DNA of 64,000 bases from Trichoplusia ni (lineage: Eukaryota > Arthropoda > Insecta > Lepidoptera > Noctuidae). Location of the stretch: NCBI RefSeq assembly GCF_003590095.1, contig NC_039502.1, positions 4,909,517 to 4,973,516 on the forward strand. The letters are read 5' to 3'. Positions 1 to 10,225 of the stretch are shown one piece after another (the first letter of the stretch is position 1; each line of letters opens with the position of its first letter). The notes under the pieces were generated by a model, which saw only the letters and a program-made list of their open reading frames with translations, was not told the DNA's origin and did no database searches. A program made the translations under genes and the position numbers.

Positions 1-2
1 AA

Positions 3-1217
3 CAGTTATCAATCGAATCCATTTGCGCGAAATATTCGGATATATTTTTTCTTCCGGGTGATAAGTTAGGTACAACAAATTTATATGAACACTCAATAAC
101 TTTGAAACCGAATGTAGCCCCCGTATATGTCAAGCCCTACAGATTACCGCATGCTCAGAAAGCTGAATTAAAGAAACAGGTGGATAATTTACTGGAACAA
201 GGAATTATTGAGCCTTGTTCTAGTGAATGGTCTAGCCCAGTTGTCTTAGTGCCAAAAAAATCTGACTCTAATGGAGAAAAGAAATGGCGGTTAGTCATAG
301 ACTACCGTAAACTTAATAATTGCATACAGGACGATAAATTCCCTCTGCCCAACATTTCTGACATATTAGATTCTCTGTCTGGATGCATTTACTACACGCA
401 TTTAGATTTGAACCAAGGTTTTTTTAATGTAGGACTTGAGAAAAGCTGTAGAAAATATACATCATTTTGTGCAGACGGTCAATACCAGATGACTAGGATG
501 CCTATGGGGCTCAAGACCAGCCCGAGTTCATTTTCGCGTATGATGACGATAGCAATGGCCGGGTTATCATATGACAAGTGCCTAGTGTACCTTGACGATT
601 TAATCTGTATGGGGCGCAGCCTTTCAGATCACAATAAAAATTTAATACAAATATTTGAAAAATTACGCAGCGCCAATCTAAAGTTAAATCCTTCAAAATG
701 CGATTTCCTTAAGAAGGAAATTCTATATTTGGGCCATGTGGTGTCAGGCAATGGTATATTGCCCGACCCAGACAAAATTAAGGTAATAGAAAATTACCCA
801 GTTCCCAAAAGTACGGATGACGTTAAACGTTTTGTTGCCTTCGCGAACTATTACAGAAAGTTCATAGCAGATTTTGCAAACAAAACATACTATTTAAATT
901 GTTTATGTAGGAAAAATTCAAAATTTGTTTGGGACGAAAATTGCCAAAAATCATTTGAAAGTATTAAACAAAGTATTATGTCACCTCCAATTCTACAGTA
1001 CCCAGATTTTTCGGAACAAAATAAATTCATTGTGCAAACTGATGCTTCTGGGTATGCAATCGGTGCTGTTTTATGTAATTCAGATGGCCGGCCTGTAGCA
1101 TATGCTAGTAGAAGTCTCAATAAAGCGGAAATTAACTATCCCACTATAGAAAAAGAGCTCCTAGCTGTGATTTGGCGTAAATATTTCAGACCTTACTATA
1201 CGGTCGCACATTTATAA
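3..1217 (+). pseudogene. pol: Gypsy pol: reverse transcriptase and start of RNase H (partial, frameshifted)
   Basis: Copies element RNA into DNA in cytoplasmic particles. The frame is already open at base 3, so no start codon is expected; the pre-RT motif YSDIFFLPGDKLG lies at about 36-68. RT blocks in order: WRLVIDYRKLN, THLDLNQGFF (catalytic Asp), MPMGLKTSPSSFSRMM, and YLDDL (catalytic Asp pair, near 589-603). The RNase H begins with QTDASGYAIGAVL and ERELLAVIW-like residues. The frame fails just after the latter (about 1175-1195), where small indels move the rest of RNase H into another frame. The copy is therefore inactive as assembled. The call is firm; the exact clade is inferred. Confidence 0.88.
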
Positions 1218-2899
1218 TTCGTACTGATCACAAACCCCTAGTTTACTTATTTAATTTAAAAGATCCCTCTAGCAGACTGTTCAAGTTTAGACTTATTTTA
1301 GAAGAGTATGATTACGTAATCGAATATGTGAAAGGGAAGGAGAATGCAGCTGCAGATGCATTGTCCAGAATAAAAGTGACTTCAAAGGAACTGAAAGAAA
1401 TGAATGAATGCTTGCATGCCATGGTCATGACGCGCGCTCAAAAGAGACAGTTAGACGCTGCTCCTTCGGATGATATGTTGCCCACCAACGATTGGCCTGA
1501 TCAACCAAGAGTTGTGGAAACCCATATCAAGCCGAAAGACGCAGTAGAGCTAAGATTTACTGACATTAGTAATTTAAATAAACTTAGAAGTGATAATTTA
1601 ATAACATATGAAAGTAATTTATTATTCTATGTTGCGCAACAGAAGACAATATTTATAAAGCCAGCATCTCAATCACAAATTACGCGAGCCGAATTTGCGA
1701 GAGAGCTGAGCGATTTTTGTGAAAAAGTTAATATTGTTGAAGTATATTTCATTAAAAATCAAAATAACTACGTATTTGTAGAAAAACTAACAAGTGAAAT
1801 AAAAAAGTATAATAACTGGAAAGGGCCCAGATTATGTATTTTACAAGACGTCGAAAGAATAGAAAGCAAGGATGATAGGAAGGTGATTCTAAATGACTTT
1901 CATCTTTTGCCCACGAGTGGCCACGCGGGCATGAGAAGAATGTTGACTAACATTAAAAAATATTATTTTTGGCCTGGCTTAGAAACTGATGTCCAAAATT
2001 TTGTTAAAAAATGTCCCCAATGTCAAAAGCATAAGTATACGTTTCAGGTGAAAGAGCCCATGACAATTACGTCGACAGCTCATTCGGCCTTTGATAAAAT
2101 CTTTTTAGATTTAGTAGGACCACTAGATAAAGACAGCTTTGACTATACTTACATCCTTACATTACAGTGTGAGCTATCAAAGTATGTATGTGCCTATCCC
2201 CTAATGACTAAAACATCAGCTGAAGTAGCTCGTACCTTTGTGAATAACTTTATATTACAGCATGGTGTACCAAGGGAGATAGCTACCGACAGAGGTGCAG
2301 AATTTATGTCTGAAACCATCGAACAGGTTTGCAAATTACTTAATATTAAAAAATTAAATTCAACTGCGTATCATCATCAAAGCATCGGAGCGCTAGAAAA
2401 TACTCACAAAAGCCTCGGCGCCTTTTTGCGAATCCAAACCGAAGAAAAACCCGAGTTGTGGAGTACTTGGTTACCGTTCTGGTGTTTTGCTTATAATACG
2501 ACAGTTCACACCTCAACAAAATTCACACCCTTCGAACTTGTTTATGGTAAAAGGTGTAATTTGCCAAATAATTTGTTAAAACGCGTAGAACCTCTTTATA
2601 ATTACGATAGCTACCCACTGGAACTTAAATACCGGCTTCAGGTTTCCCAAACCGAAGCGCGAAAAAATTTAGTTACTAGTAAAGTAGACAGAAAAAGTAG
2701 ATATGACCGGTATGTTAACCCTGTACGCTATAAGCCTAATGACAAAATCTTAATTAAAAACGAAACTGGCAATAAACTTAAACAACTGTACTCTGGACCA
2801 TATACTGTAATTAGAGATTTGTCACCAAATGTAGAAGTCGAAATAAAAGGTAAAACAGACATCATACACAAAAACAGAACCAAATTGTTTTATGTTTAG
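1184..2899 (+). pseudogene. pol: Gypsy pol: RNase H end and integrase
   Basis: Continues the pol above in a second frame. Its first residues (YGRTFIIRTDHKPLVYLF, from about 1196) are the RNase H His-containing block, then KGKENAAADALSRI. The integrase follows, with an HHCC zinc-binding domain (SGHAGMRRM...CPQCQKH, about 1915-2030), a DDE core (DLVGPLD; ATDRGAEFM near 2280-2310; then GALENTHKS, where the usual Glu sits in ALEN), and a C-terminal region ending NRTKLFYV. The integrase frame itself is uninterrupted. The only lesion seen is at the RNase H junction with the preceding segment. Confidence 0.87.
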
Positions 2900-3367
2900 A
2901 ACTACATACTGTTTAGTATCCTTTGTATCTATTTTTAGCCTGTATTGAGAAATGTGTTGTGACGCATACAATATCAAATTGCTTGGGTCAGTCCGTAGAC
3001 TCAGTGGTAAACGGAGACGGACCGCAGTCGCGAGACTGTAGGTTCAAGTTTGAATTATGTTATGTACTGCAATGAATGTGTTAATCGTATGTCTAATTAC
3101 TTATATATCTACTTGTGTTTACATTCTAATGTTATGTATGAGAGGAGTACACATCATTTTAATACGTATATAATTTGTACTCAATAAATTAAGGTCATGT
3201 ATTTTAGTAATAAAATAAAATGTAATTTTTATTTTATTTTTGTAATATGGGTGAGATGTGAGGGAGAGTATATAAAACCATGTAATCATCTAATAAAGGC
3301 CAGTATTTACTCATCAATTGTCGTGTCATTTACTCCCGAACCTTTACACAAACACGCCATCCGTACA
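2900..3367 (+). other. Probable 3' UTR/LTR of the gypsy element
   Basis: No credible coding sequence. AT-rich, with ACTCAATAAATTAAGG near 3179, TATATAAAACC at 3268 and CTAATAAAGG at 3289: promoter- and polyadenylation-like signals as found in an LTR. Boundaries are uncertain because the 5' LTR is outside the window. Confidence 0.45.
2990..3056 (+). repeat. tRNA-like segment (SINE head or tRNA pseudogene)
   Basis: Contains a Pol III box A-like word (tagactcagtgg) and, about 35 bases later, a box B-like word (ggttcaagttt), the layout of a tRNA-derived SINE head. It lies inside the 3' non-coding tail of the gypsy element. A complete cloverleaf with acceptor stem was not worked out, so a functional tRNA is unlikely. 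Confidence 0.35.
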
Positions 3368-3690
3368 TGTATACTCCTGCATACCTCTACAAGATGCAGG
3401 AGTATACAAACTAGATTGTGACTGCGGCCTCTCTTATATCGGTCAAACTAAACGAAGCATAGGGACGCAAGAATTCACGACACAGTGAGCTCATACTGCG
3501 TAGGTCGGACCATAAATAAGTAATTAAAAATATGAAGGTAGAACGAGCAACATCTTCTGTCAAGACGAACACCATCTCAGTCTGCCCGTGACCATGATAC
3601 CTGCAAAGGTGTCGAAACGTCGGGAACTAAAACCAAAAATTAAACCGCGATAAAATCCGTAAAAGTCGTTTCATTTCAAGGTAAAACTAA
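3368..3690 (+). mobile_element. Penelope-like element, 3' fragment with internal deletion
   Basis: Nearly identical to the end of the longer Penelope copy at 12-14.1 kb. It starts in the GIY-YIG region (acatacctctacaagatgc), reads to cgaagcataggga, then skips about 260 bases of that copy and resumes at gacacagtgagctcat, continuing through the 3' tail to gtttcatttca. The first 15 bases (3368-3382, tgtatactcctgcat) are the reverse complement of bases 3394-3408, so the copy begins with a short inverted tip, as the other Penelope copies here do. Confidence 0.8.
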
Positions 3691-3806
3691 AATAATTTGT
3701 GGAGTTGATTATTATCTATATTAATAATTTCGATCAAAACCTTATATAAATAATAAAACATTTTGAGTCGACAAAATACGTCTGCAAAATTCAGATTATG
3801 GATTAA
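3691..3806. other. Short non-coding spacer
   Basis: AT-rich, no recognisable element or coding frame. Confidence 0.5.
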
Positions 3807-4162
3807 CTAGCTGTAGCTCGCGACTCCGTCCGCATAGACTTCAGTTGTGTTCGGTGGTCGCCGTTTCCATGGGAATGCCGAGATAAAATGTAGCCTTGGC
3901 CCCCCATTTACACCCTTTAAATTCAGACTACCCTAGTCCACATATTTCATTACTTTTAACAAACAATGTTTATAAAAAGAGTTTTATATTAGTTTTGACC
4001 TACCATTAGCGTAAATTACAACCCTTTTTTATTTAAATAGTAGCCAATGTCCTAAATCAGATTATCTGTATACCAAATTTCTGTACAATCAGTTCAGTAG
4101 TATTGGTGTAAAAGCGAGACAGACAGACAGAGATACTTTTGCATTGATAATATTAGTATGGA
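3807..4162 (-). mobile_element. Non-autonomous Helitron-like element (type B)
   Basis: On the minus strand it begins TCCATACTAATATTAT and ends acagCTAG, the TC...CTAG ends of Helitrons, with a following T. A cagacagacagaga stretch (4119-4134) and the conserved agtcgcgagctacagctag tail match short Helitrons common in moths and butterflies. No coding capacity. Confidence 0.65.
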
Positions 4163-4283
4163 AAGATGCACAGTTTATAGGCATATGTCAAAGTCAATCA
4201 AACAACTTAACAAATCTATCGCCATCAACCGCAATATATAATATAGTCCTCTCCAAAGTTTCACCACATAACCATACCTATAG
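3992..4283 (-). repeat. Repeat unit with inverted partner at 15637-15928
   Basis: About 290 bases that align, with scattered substitutions and small indels, to the reverse complement of 15637-15928. Similarity covers both part of the Helitron-like element and about 120 bases outside its TC end (ggcatatgtcaaagtcaatc, ctatcgccatcaaccgcaa), so the flank and the Helitron were copied together. Confidence 0.7.
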
Positions 4284-4709
4284 ATGGCGCCAGCCGTGAC
4301 GTAAACATACTGCTCCCGTATTAAATTTGTTAAAAAATAGTTAATTACCTTTATCTACTAAAATCTTATTACAAAACTGAAGAAAATAGTACAATTCATG
4401 AGTGGAAGTGTTATCTAATTAATATATTCAGCTGGAACAAAATAAACACAACTTTAGTAAGTCATCAAAACTCTGTGACTATTTTAACTTTGTGAGTGAT
4501 TATAACTACGTATTTTTGCATAAAACGGCTAGTTACTTGGCCAACACCAGTGTGAGTACTATAAACAGTAAAACAAAACGTCATTAAGCTTAAAAACTGA
4601 ATTTTATAAAAGTGATGCTATGACAGTGACCAAAAGCAAACATTCAAATTATTTTCAAAATTGACTGGTATTCAACGAACTTTCTATTCCAAAGAGTCTA
4701 TTGATCAAC
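4284..4709. other. Non-coding stretch left of the copia insertion
   Basis: No convincing coding frame. Its character (short spliced-looking words, no stops bias) would fit a LINE 5' untranslated region, since a LINE ORF1 remnant resumes just right of the copia element at about 9213. This is inference only. Confidence 0.3.
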
Positions 4710-4714
4710 AACTT

Positions 4715-4917
4715 TATTAGGTTTATAGGATTCTTCAAAAAAAAAGAGATTTTCTGGTGCACAAAAACGTTGGCTCTTTAATCAATAATAATGAAAAATG
4801 ACACAGATACAATAATGTCATAGAGTAATGTTACAGATAGCACAGATAACATAGAGTGGTAAATCAACTTAAAATTATTATTAACTAATATTAACTAATA
4901 AAATTATCCAACCAATA
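4715..4917 (-). repeat. Copia 3' LTR
   Basis: 203 bp, matching 8854-9056 except for one A/G difference near 4741. It is the downstream LTR in the minus-strand orientation. Confidence 0.92.
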
Positions 4918-4926
4918 CCCCCTCTA
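4918..4926 (-). promoter_or_regulatory. Copia polypurine tract
   Basis: On the minus strand AGAGGGGG abuts the 3' LTR directly, the expected position of the plus-strand primer for reverse transcription. Confidence 0.75.
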
Positions 4927-4931
4927 TAATT

Positions 4932-6150
4932 TTATTTTCCACACTCTGTATCTTCTTCAAATTTAGACAACAAATGATCTCTGAGAAATATAAATGTTTG
5001 AGCTGGCAAAGACTTAGTCAAAATATCTGCTAACTGATTGGAACTGGAAATATATTCAATTTTTATTATGCCCTCCTCAACCTTTTCTCTTATGAAGTTA
5101 TATTTAATATCTATATGCTTAGTTCTCTTATGAAAGATAGGATTATTAATCAATCTTATTGCACTTTGGTTGTCCACATATAACAAAACAGAATCATACT
5201 GTTCACCTAAGTCTAATAACAATTGTCTCAACCATGTAATTTCCTTAGCAGACTCGCTTGCAGCTACAAACTCTGCTTCAGTTGTAGAGAGAGCAATAGT
5301 CTTCTGTTTCTGACTGGACCATGTGATTGGTCCTCCATTTAATAAAAATATATATCCAGAAGTAGACCTTCTTGTGTCTATATCACTAGCATAATCTGCA
5401 TCGGAATATCCTACAAGACTGCTGCTCTCACTATAAACAATACATAAATCCTTTGTAGCAATCAAATACCTAATTATTCGCTTAGCAGCGTTAACATGTT
5501 GTTGTTTCGGACAGTTTACATATCTACTCAATAAGTTGACTATAAAGCTAATATCTGGCCGTGAGACTGAACATAAAAATAACAGTGACCCTATTAATTC
5601 TCTATATGGAAAGTTTACAATTTCGTCATCTAAATTCTTTGAGATTATTACATTTACATCAGATGGAGTTTTTACAGGATTTGAATCACTCATATTAAAT
5701 TTTTTAATGATTTGCTCTATATATTCTCTTTGATGAATAACAATGTAATTATCCTCCTTTTTAATTTGCATTCCCACAAAGTAAGTCAAATTCAATTCTT
5801 TAATTTTGAAAGTTTGTTTTAGATACATTATAATTTCTTTAATTAAATCCTTATTTGGGGAAACCACAAGACAGTCATCTACAAAAATTAACAGGTAAAT
5901 CCTAACACCTTTAAAATCTCCTATATAAATACAATTATCTGCTTGTGATTGTACAAAACCATATTCTTTAAGAAAATTTGTAAATTTCTTATTCCAACAT
6001 CTGGAGGCTTGTTTCAAGCCGTATAAGGCTTTATTCAATTTTAATATACAATCTTTACTCACTGACACTCCTTCAGGCACCTCCAGGTATATGTCCTCAT
6101 CCAGATCACCATTTAGGAAAGCTGTTTTGACATCAAATTGTTGGATCTCA
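4932..6150 (-). pseudogene. pol: Copia pol: reverse transcriptase and RNase H
   Basis: RT motifs in order on the minus strand: DVKTAFLNGDL (from about 6130), LYGLKQASR, LLIFVDDCLVV (catalytic Asp pair), then the copia linker VKTPSD and LCSVSRPDI. The RNase H has VGYSDADYASD, STSGYIF, ALSTTEAEFVAASE, LYVDNQSA and KHIDIKYNF, ending ECGK. It is continuous from about 6150 to 4932. The part before DVKTAF that normally follows the RLxARGFKQ block is absent and the frame changes, so about 25-30 residues of the RT fingers are deleted relative to other copia polymerases. This copy should lack RT activity. Confidence 0.9.
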
Positions 6151-8725
6151 TAGTTGTATTTTGCTGCTTAAATCCTCGAGCACATAAGCGAGCTTTGTAT
6201 CTTGTGACCCTTCCATTTTCATCTCTCTTTAATGCGGAAACCCATTTTGTTGTAATAGTTCTTTGATTAGTTCTTTTAACCGGTGTCCAGGTCTTATTGT
6301 CTTCATGTGCTTCAAGTTCTTCATTCACAGCTTTGGACCACTGATCCTTTTGAGGACCCTTCATCGCTTCATCGTATGTGGATGGTGCTGTGAATTCCAC
6401 AAAGTTTGCTTCATAGTTTCTGTTATGTCGAGGTCTTAGATTAATATATCTTTTTTCTGGCTCTTCTACCTCCTGAGATAGTTTGAAAGTAGGATCATTA
6501 TCATCATGACAACTGTGCAGACTGTCAGCTGAATCTTCTGTAGATATAGTATCACTGTGAGTTCTTTCACGTTCTTGTCTACTTTCCTCATTATCATTGT
6601 TTTCAAGGTCTGTGCCTTCTTCATCTATGAAAATTTTAGAAATATTTTTCCTCATCTCTGGGGCTTTGTCCTCATCAAAAATCACATTTCTTGATATTTT
6701 TATCTGTTTATTTTTGGTATTGTACATTCTATAATTGTTGTTGTCATATCCCACCAATATCATCATTTCACTTTTCTTATCTAATTTCTTTCTTAGCTGA
6801 TCAGGAATATGCACATATCCTACACTACCAAACACCCGCACATGACTTAACTGTGGCTTTACACCAGTCCATAACTCTAAAGGAGTGTTATCAGAAGTTT
6901 GACTTGATGAGGTCCTGTTAAGTAAGTAAACTGCTGTACTAATAGCTTCAGCCCACAAATATAATGGCACATCTCTAGCATATAGCATTGAACGAGCACT
7001 CTCAACTATGGTACGCAACTCCCTCTCTGCACGACCATTTTGTTCTGGCGTATAAGGTGCTGTACACTCATGCGTTATGCCTTCCTTTTTTAGATATTCT
7101 TCAAAAGCAGTATTTTTATATTCGCGTCCATTATCGGTATGTATAATCTTCACACTGTGCATGTATTTATTCTTAATCATAGCGTTGTATATTTTGAAAT
7201 ATTCTAGTACATCACTTTTATTTCTCATAAAATAGACATGCCTGTAACTCGTCTTAGCATCTTTGAACAAAAGAAAATATCGCATACCTTGCACTGATGC
7301 ATGACTCATCGGGCCACATACATCACTATACACTAGATCCCCTGGCTGTATTTCACCTCTTGAGGATTTTGTAAAAGATAGCCGATGCTGCTTCCCATAA
7401 GCACATGCTTCACAGGTGTATTTTTCTTCAGTGGTACCTTTAATCTTCAAACCTTCAACCACATTGTTGATGCTCATGTTTTTAATTTCCTTAAAATTTA
7501 TATGCCCTAGCCTTTCATGCCATTTCTTGATGTCAATATTCTCTTGCACTAGGTTGCATTTTTCAGAAACTACAGTCTTAATGTTTAATTCATATAAATT
7601 ATTTGTCTTTATTTGTGCACTCATAACTAATTCTTCATTCAAGTAAATTAAAGCAGTATTCCCTTTCTTGACAAGAGAATAACCCTTACGCATTATGACA
7701 CCTTCTGAAAATAGATTTCTTCGTAAAGTTGGAACATATAGAACATCACTTAATATGCTTGAATGCCATTGTTCATTGACATATCTTTCTATCATTATTT
7801 TTCCAATTCCACATACCTCAACCAATTGTTCATTTCCCAGGGTCAGCGACTTGTGATTGCATTCTTCTAATTCCATAAATATGTCTCTTCTGTAGGTGAT
7901 GTGCGCTGAGGCACCACTATCCAAAATCCAGATATTGTCATCGGTATATATATTCTTATCTTCAATGTTGAATGCAAGCATATTGTTGTTGAGTCTCCTC
8001 GGGTTTCTCTTTGGAGCACGACATTCGTTAGCAAAATGTCCTCTTTTTCCACAAGTGTAGCACTCGAAGCGATGTTTGAGGTTTTGTTTTGAACCATCAT
8101 CATTTTTTTTATTTTGTTTACATTGCCCTTTACTTTTAGAGTTAGTCACTAACAAGGCTGTTTCTTGCTCTTCCTCACAAGTTAAGTTTGCTTCCTCATC
8201 TAGTAAACGAGCAGTTAGATTAATAATGTTTTGCTTTGAGGGATCTAACGACAACCACGCTTGACGAAGTGTCCGATACTTGGGTGGGAGAGTACCAAGT
8301 ATTTTTGTCATGATGGCTGTATCACTCACAATTTCACCAGTTTCTTTCAATTGCTTGGCTAAGTTTTCTATTTTCGAAATATGTTGAGCCACTGTGTCAT
8401 TAGGTGACATTTTGTATTGATAGAATCTTTCTTGTATTATCATTTTATTCAATTCACTTTTTTGTTCGTAGATTGCTTCGAGTTTCAACATTATTTCATT
8501 GGCAGTTTCACAGTTTTCTATTAAGGTTATTTGCTTCAAGTCCATGTTGGATGTAATTATGAACATTGCCATGCCATCGTTTTTCAACCATGTGGAACTG
8601 TCGACTTCTGACTTCGGCTGACTGATGTCAATACCTTTAGCTTTTAGAGCACATTTGATTTGGAATTTCCACTGCCGGAAATTACTTCCGTCGAATTTTT
8701 TAACATTCATTGACCGCGTGTCCAT
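6113..8725 (-). pseudogene. gag-pol: Copia gag-protease-integrase polyprotein
   Basis: 870 codons starting MDTRSMNVKKFDG. Rough residue order: gag of the UBN2/DUF4219 kind (1-190, FRQWKFQIKCAL); CCHC zinc knuckle CYTCGKRGHFANEC (about 222-235); aspartic protease WILDSGASAHIT (about 265); GAG-pre-integrase WHERLGHINF (about 405); integrase with LVYSDVCGPM, IIHTDNGREYKN and PYTPEQNGRAEREL (D, D, E; about 465-570); then the start of RT (KWVSALKRDENG, CARGFKQ). The frame then ends in about 13 unrelated residues because of the deletion near 6150. All domains before RT look intact. Confidence 0.92.
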
Positions 8726-8839
8726 CTTGAAGATTGGATTTCTATAGTTTTACCAACCAATATTTGTGATGAGGTATTACGACGTATAACTTCGAAATGT
8801 TTTTGTTTTCTATTTTGATCTTCAATTTCTAGAGATTTC

Positions 8840-8853
8840 CTGGGCCCATAACC
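8840..8853 (-). promoter_or_regulatory. Copia primer binding site
   Basis: The plus strand reads ctgggcccataacc immediately inside the 5' LTR, the anticodon-arm sequence of initiator tRNA-Met. Copia elements are known to prime from an internal fragment of that tRNA, so the minus strand is complementary to it. The match is from memory of the tRNA. Confidence 0.75.
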
Positions 8854-9056
8854 TATTAGGTTTATAGGATTCTTCAAAGAAAAAGAGATTTTCTGGTGCA
8901 CAAAAACGTTGGCTCTTTAATCAATAATAATGAAAAATGACACAGATACAATAATGTCATAGAGTAATGTTACAGATAGCACAGATAACATAGAGTGGTA
9001 AATCAACTTAAAATTATTATTAACTAATATTAACTAATAAAATTATCCAACCAATA
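8854..9056 (-). repeat. Copia 5' LTR
   Basis: 203 bp, partner of 4715-4917, flanked on the right by target duplication AACTT. In the minus orientation it carries the element's promoter and 5' end. Confidence 0.92.
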
Positions 9057-9061
9057 AACTT

Positions 9062-9212
9062 CATTGAAAGTTTTAAGTGTCGCGCTGGTTTAGTGCTCCC
9101 GGAAACCAACCTTACTTGAAGAAACTTGTGAGGTTCGAGTTCGATCCTCGCATTCGGCTTGACTTTTTGTGAATGATTAAGGGTTGTTATAATATTAATA
9201 AAACCTAATAAT
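9062..9212 (+). other. Non-coding stretch with a tRNA-like word
   Basis: Holds ctggtttagtgctcc (box A-like, about 9089) and gagttcgatcctcg (box B-like, about 9137), suggesting a tRNA-derived SINE head or pseudogene. No cloverleaf was established. Confidence 0.3.
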
Positions 9213-9939
9213 GAATTTATTCGAGAACATTATGTTCAGAAAATCGAATACAAAACGTCGTTCATTGACCCAGACCAATTCGGTAGAAACTAGTCCTAAC
9301 AGTTCTAAAATAGATGGCAGCACCTGTAGCTTACCAAATACATCCAATGATGAAAATGATGTGCAAGTTCTACAACTTTAAAGCTAAATTCAACAACTCA
9401 ATCTACAATGAAATTCGGCACACGAACAGATTCAGAACTTAAAACTCGAAAATACTTCACTAAAGAATTCCGTCCTTGACCTGACATCTAAATGTGACAT
9501 TTTGGAAAAAGCCACCAAATCAATAACTAGTGAAGTATGTACCTCTGGCAAAATCAAGAATACACCTGCCTCATCAACCCCACGTATTAATACGTCATAA
9601 TAAAAACAAGCAGAAGCATCGTAATGTACTCCCCTCCATTGAAAACCTGGACTCCAGCGTGACCTCTATATCCGGTATATTATACCCAGAAGCCATGAAA
9701 ACCAAATAATAGAAACCGTAAAAAAACCAAAGAAGAAAAACTATGTATCGTTAGTGCTAATAAAGTTAATAATTGTATATCAATAGCTAAAGAAATATTT
9801 AAAAACTCTCAAATATGTCACTATATCTTGCCAAATTGTGGTATATCACAACTTATTAATAATTAAGATAAGAAAATTAAGGACTTTACAATGTCCGACT
9901 ATTGTGTCATCTTGGTTGGTGAAGAAGACTTCCAGCAAA
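9213..9939 (+). pseudogene. LINE ORF1 remnant (nucleic-acid-binding protein), left part
   Basis: From ATG at 9213 a frame begins MNLFENIMFRKSNTKRRS. After several stops, recognisable LINE ORF1 pieces remain: a heptad-like stretch (IQNLKLENTSLKNSVLDL), LCIVSANKVNNCISIAKEIF, CHYILPNCGISQL and VILVGEEDF. These resemble the ORF1 proteins of CR1/Jockey-type LINEs of Lepidoptera, by recollection. At least four stops or frameshifts mark it as long dead. It is cut at about 9940 by the MULE transposon and a few residues resume after 11929. Confidence 0.55.
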
Positions 9940-10026
9940 CACGTTCGACCCCCACAATTTCAACCCCCGGCCATGTTCAACCCCTAAACGTTGTCCACGT
10001 TCAACCCCCAGGGGTAGAACGTGGAT
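9940..10026 (+). repeat. MULE left terminal inverted repeat and subterminal palindrome
   Basis: 9940-10008 pairs with 11920-11852 inverted. Within and beyond it, 9993-10026 is a near-perfect palindrome (gtccacgttcaacccc ... agaacgtgga), counterpart of the perfect one at 11833-11867. The word cacgttcaaccccc recurs several times in each end, a likely transposase-binding arrangement (inference). Confidence 0.75.
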
Positions 10027-10225
10027 TTCAATACATTGGTCATTTTTTCATTGTCCATATTCAACCCCAAGATGTTAGGTATCTAATATTAAAAATAAAG
10101 TATTAGTGACAACAGAAGTATATTTATTTTTGTAACAATTTATATTTTAAAGCTATTCATAAGACATGACTTTTTGGTAAACGACAAAGGCGATTCGTTG
10201 ACATACCACTATGCGTGTGAAGAGT

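Larger units (their letters stand above)
1..3367 (+). mobile_element. Ty3/gypsy LTR retrotransposon, mdg1/412-like, 5' end outside window
   Basis: Plus-strand pol in the order RT, RNase H, integrase, followed by a non-coding tail with a TATA-like box (3269) and AATAAA signals (about 3185 and 3292), as expected of a 3' LTR. The RT runs open to the left edge, so gag, protease and the 5' LTR lie outside the window. The active-site neighbourhood YLDDLICMGRSLSDHNKNL resembles the mdg1/412 group (family assignment from memory of that motif). The LTR limits are not resolved because the partner LTR is not visible. The element ends at or before the Penelope fragment near 3368. Confidence 0.8.
4715..9056 (-). 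mobile_element. Complete Ty1/copia LTR retrotransposon
   Basis: Two 203-bp LTRs (4715-4917 and 8854-9056) differ by one base seen by eye. They are flanked by a perfect 5-bp target duplication AACTT (4710-4714 and 9057-9061), the size usual for copia. Total length 4342 bp. On the minus strand the order is gag, protease, integrase, RT, RNase H, which is the copia order (integrase before RT). The LTR ends read TATTGG...CCTAATA rather than TG...CA. The near-identical LTRs indicate a recent insertion, yet the coding region carries a deletion at the start of RT. Confidence 0.93.

Noticed and set aside
2990..3056. Functional tRNA gene
   Set aside because: Box A and B words exist, but no complete acceptor stem or anticodon arm was established.
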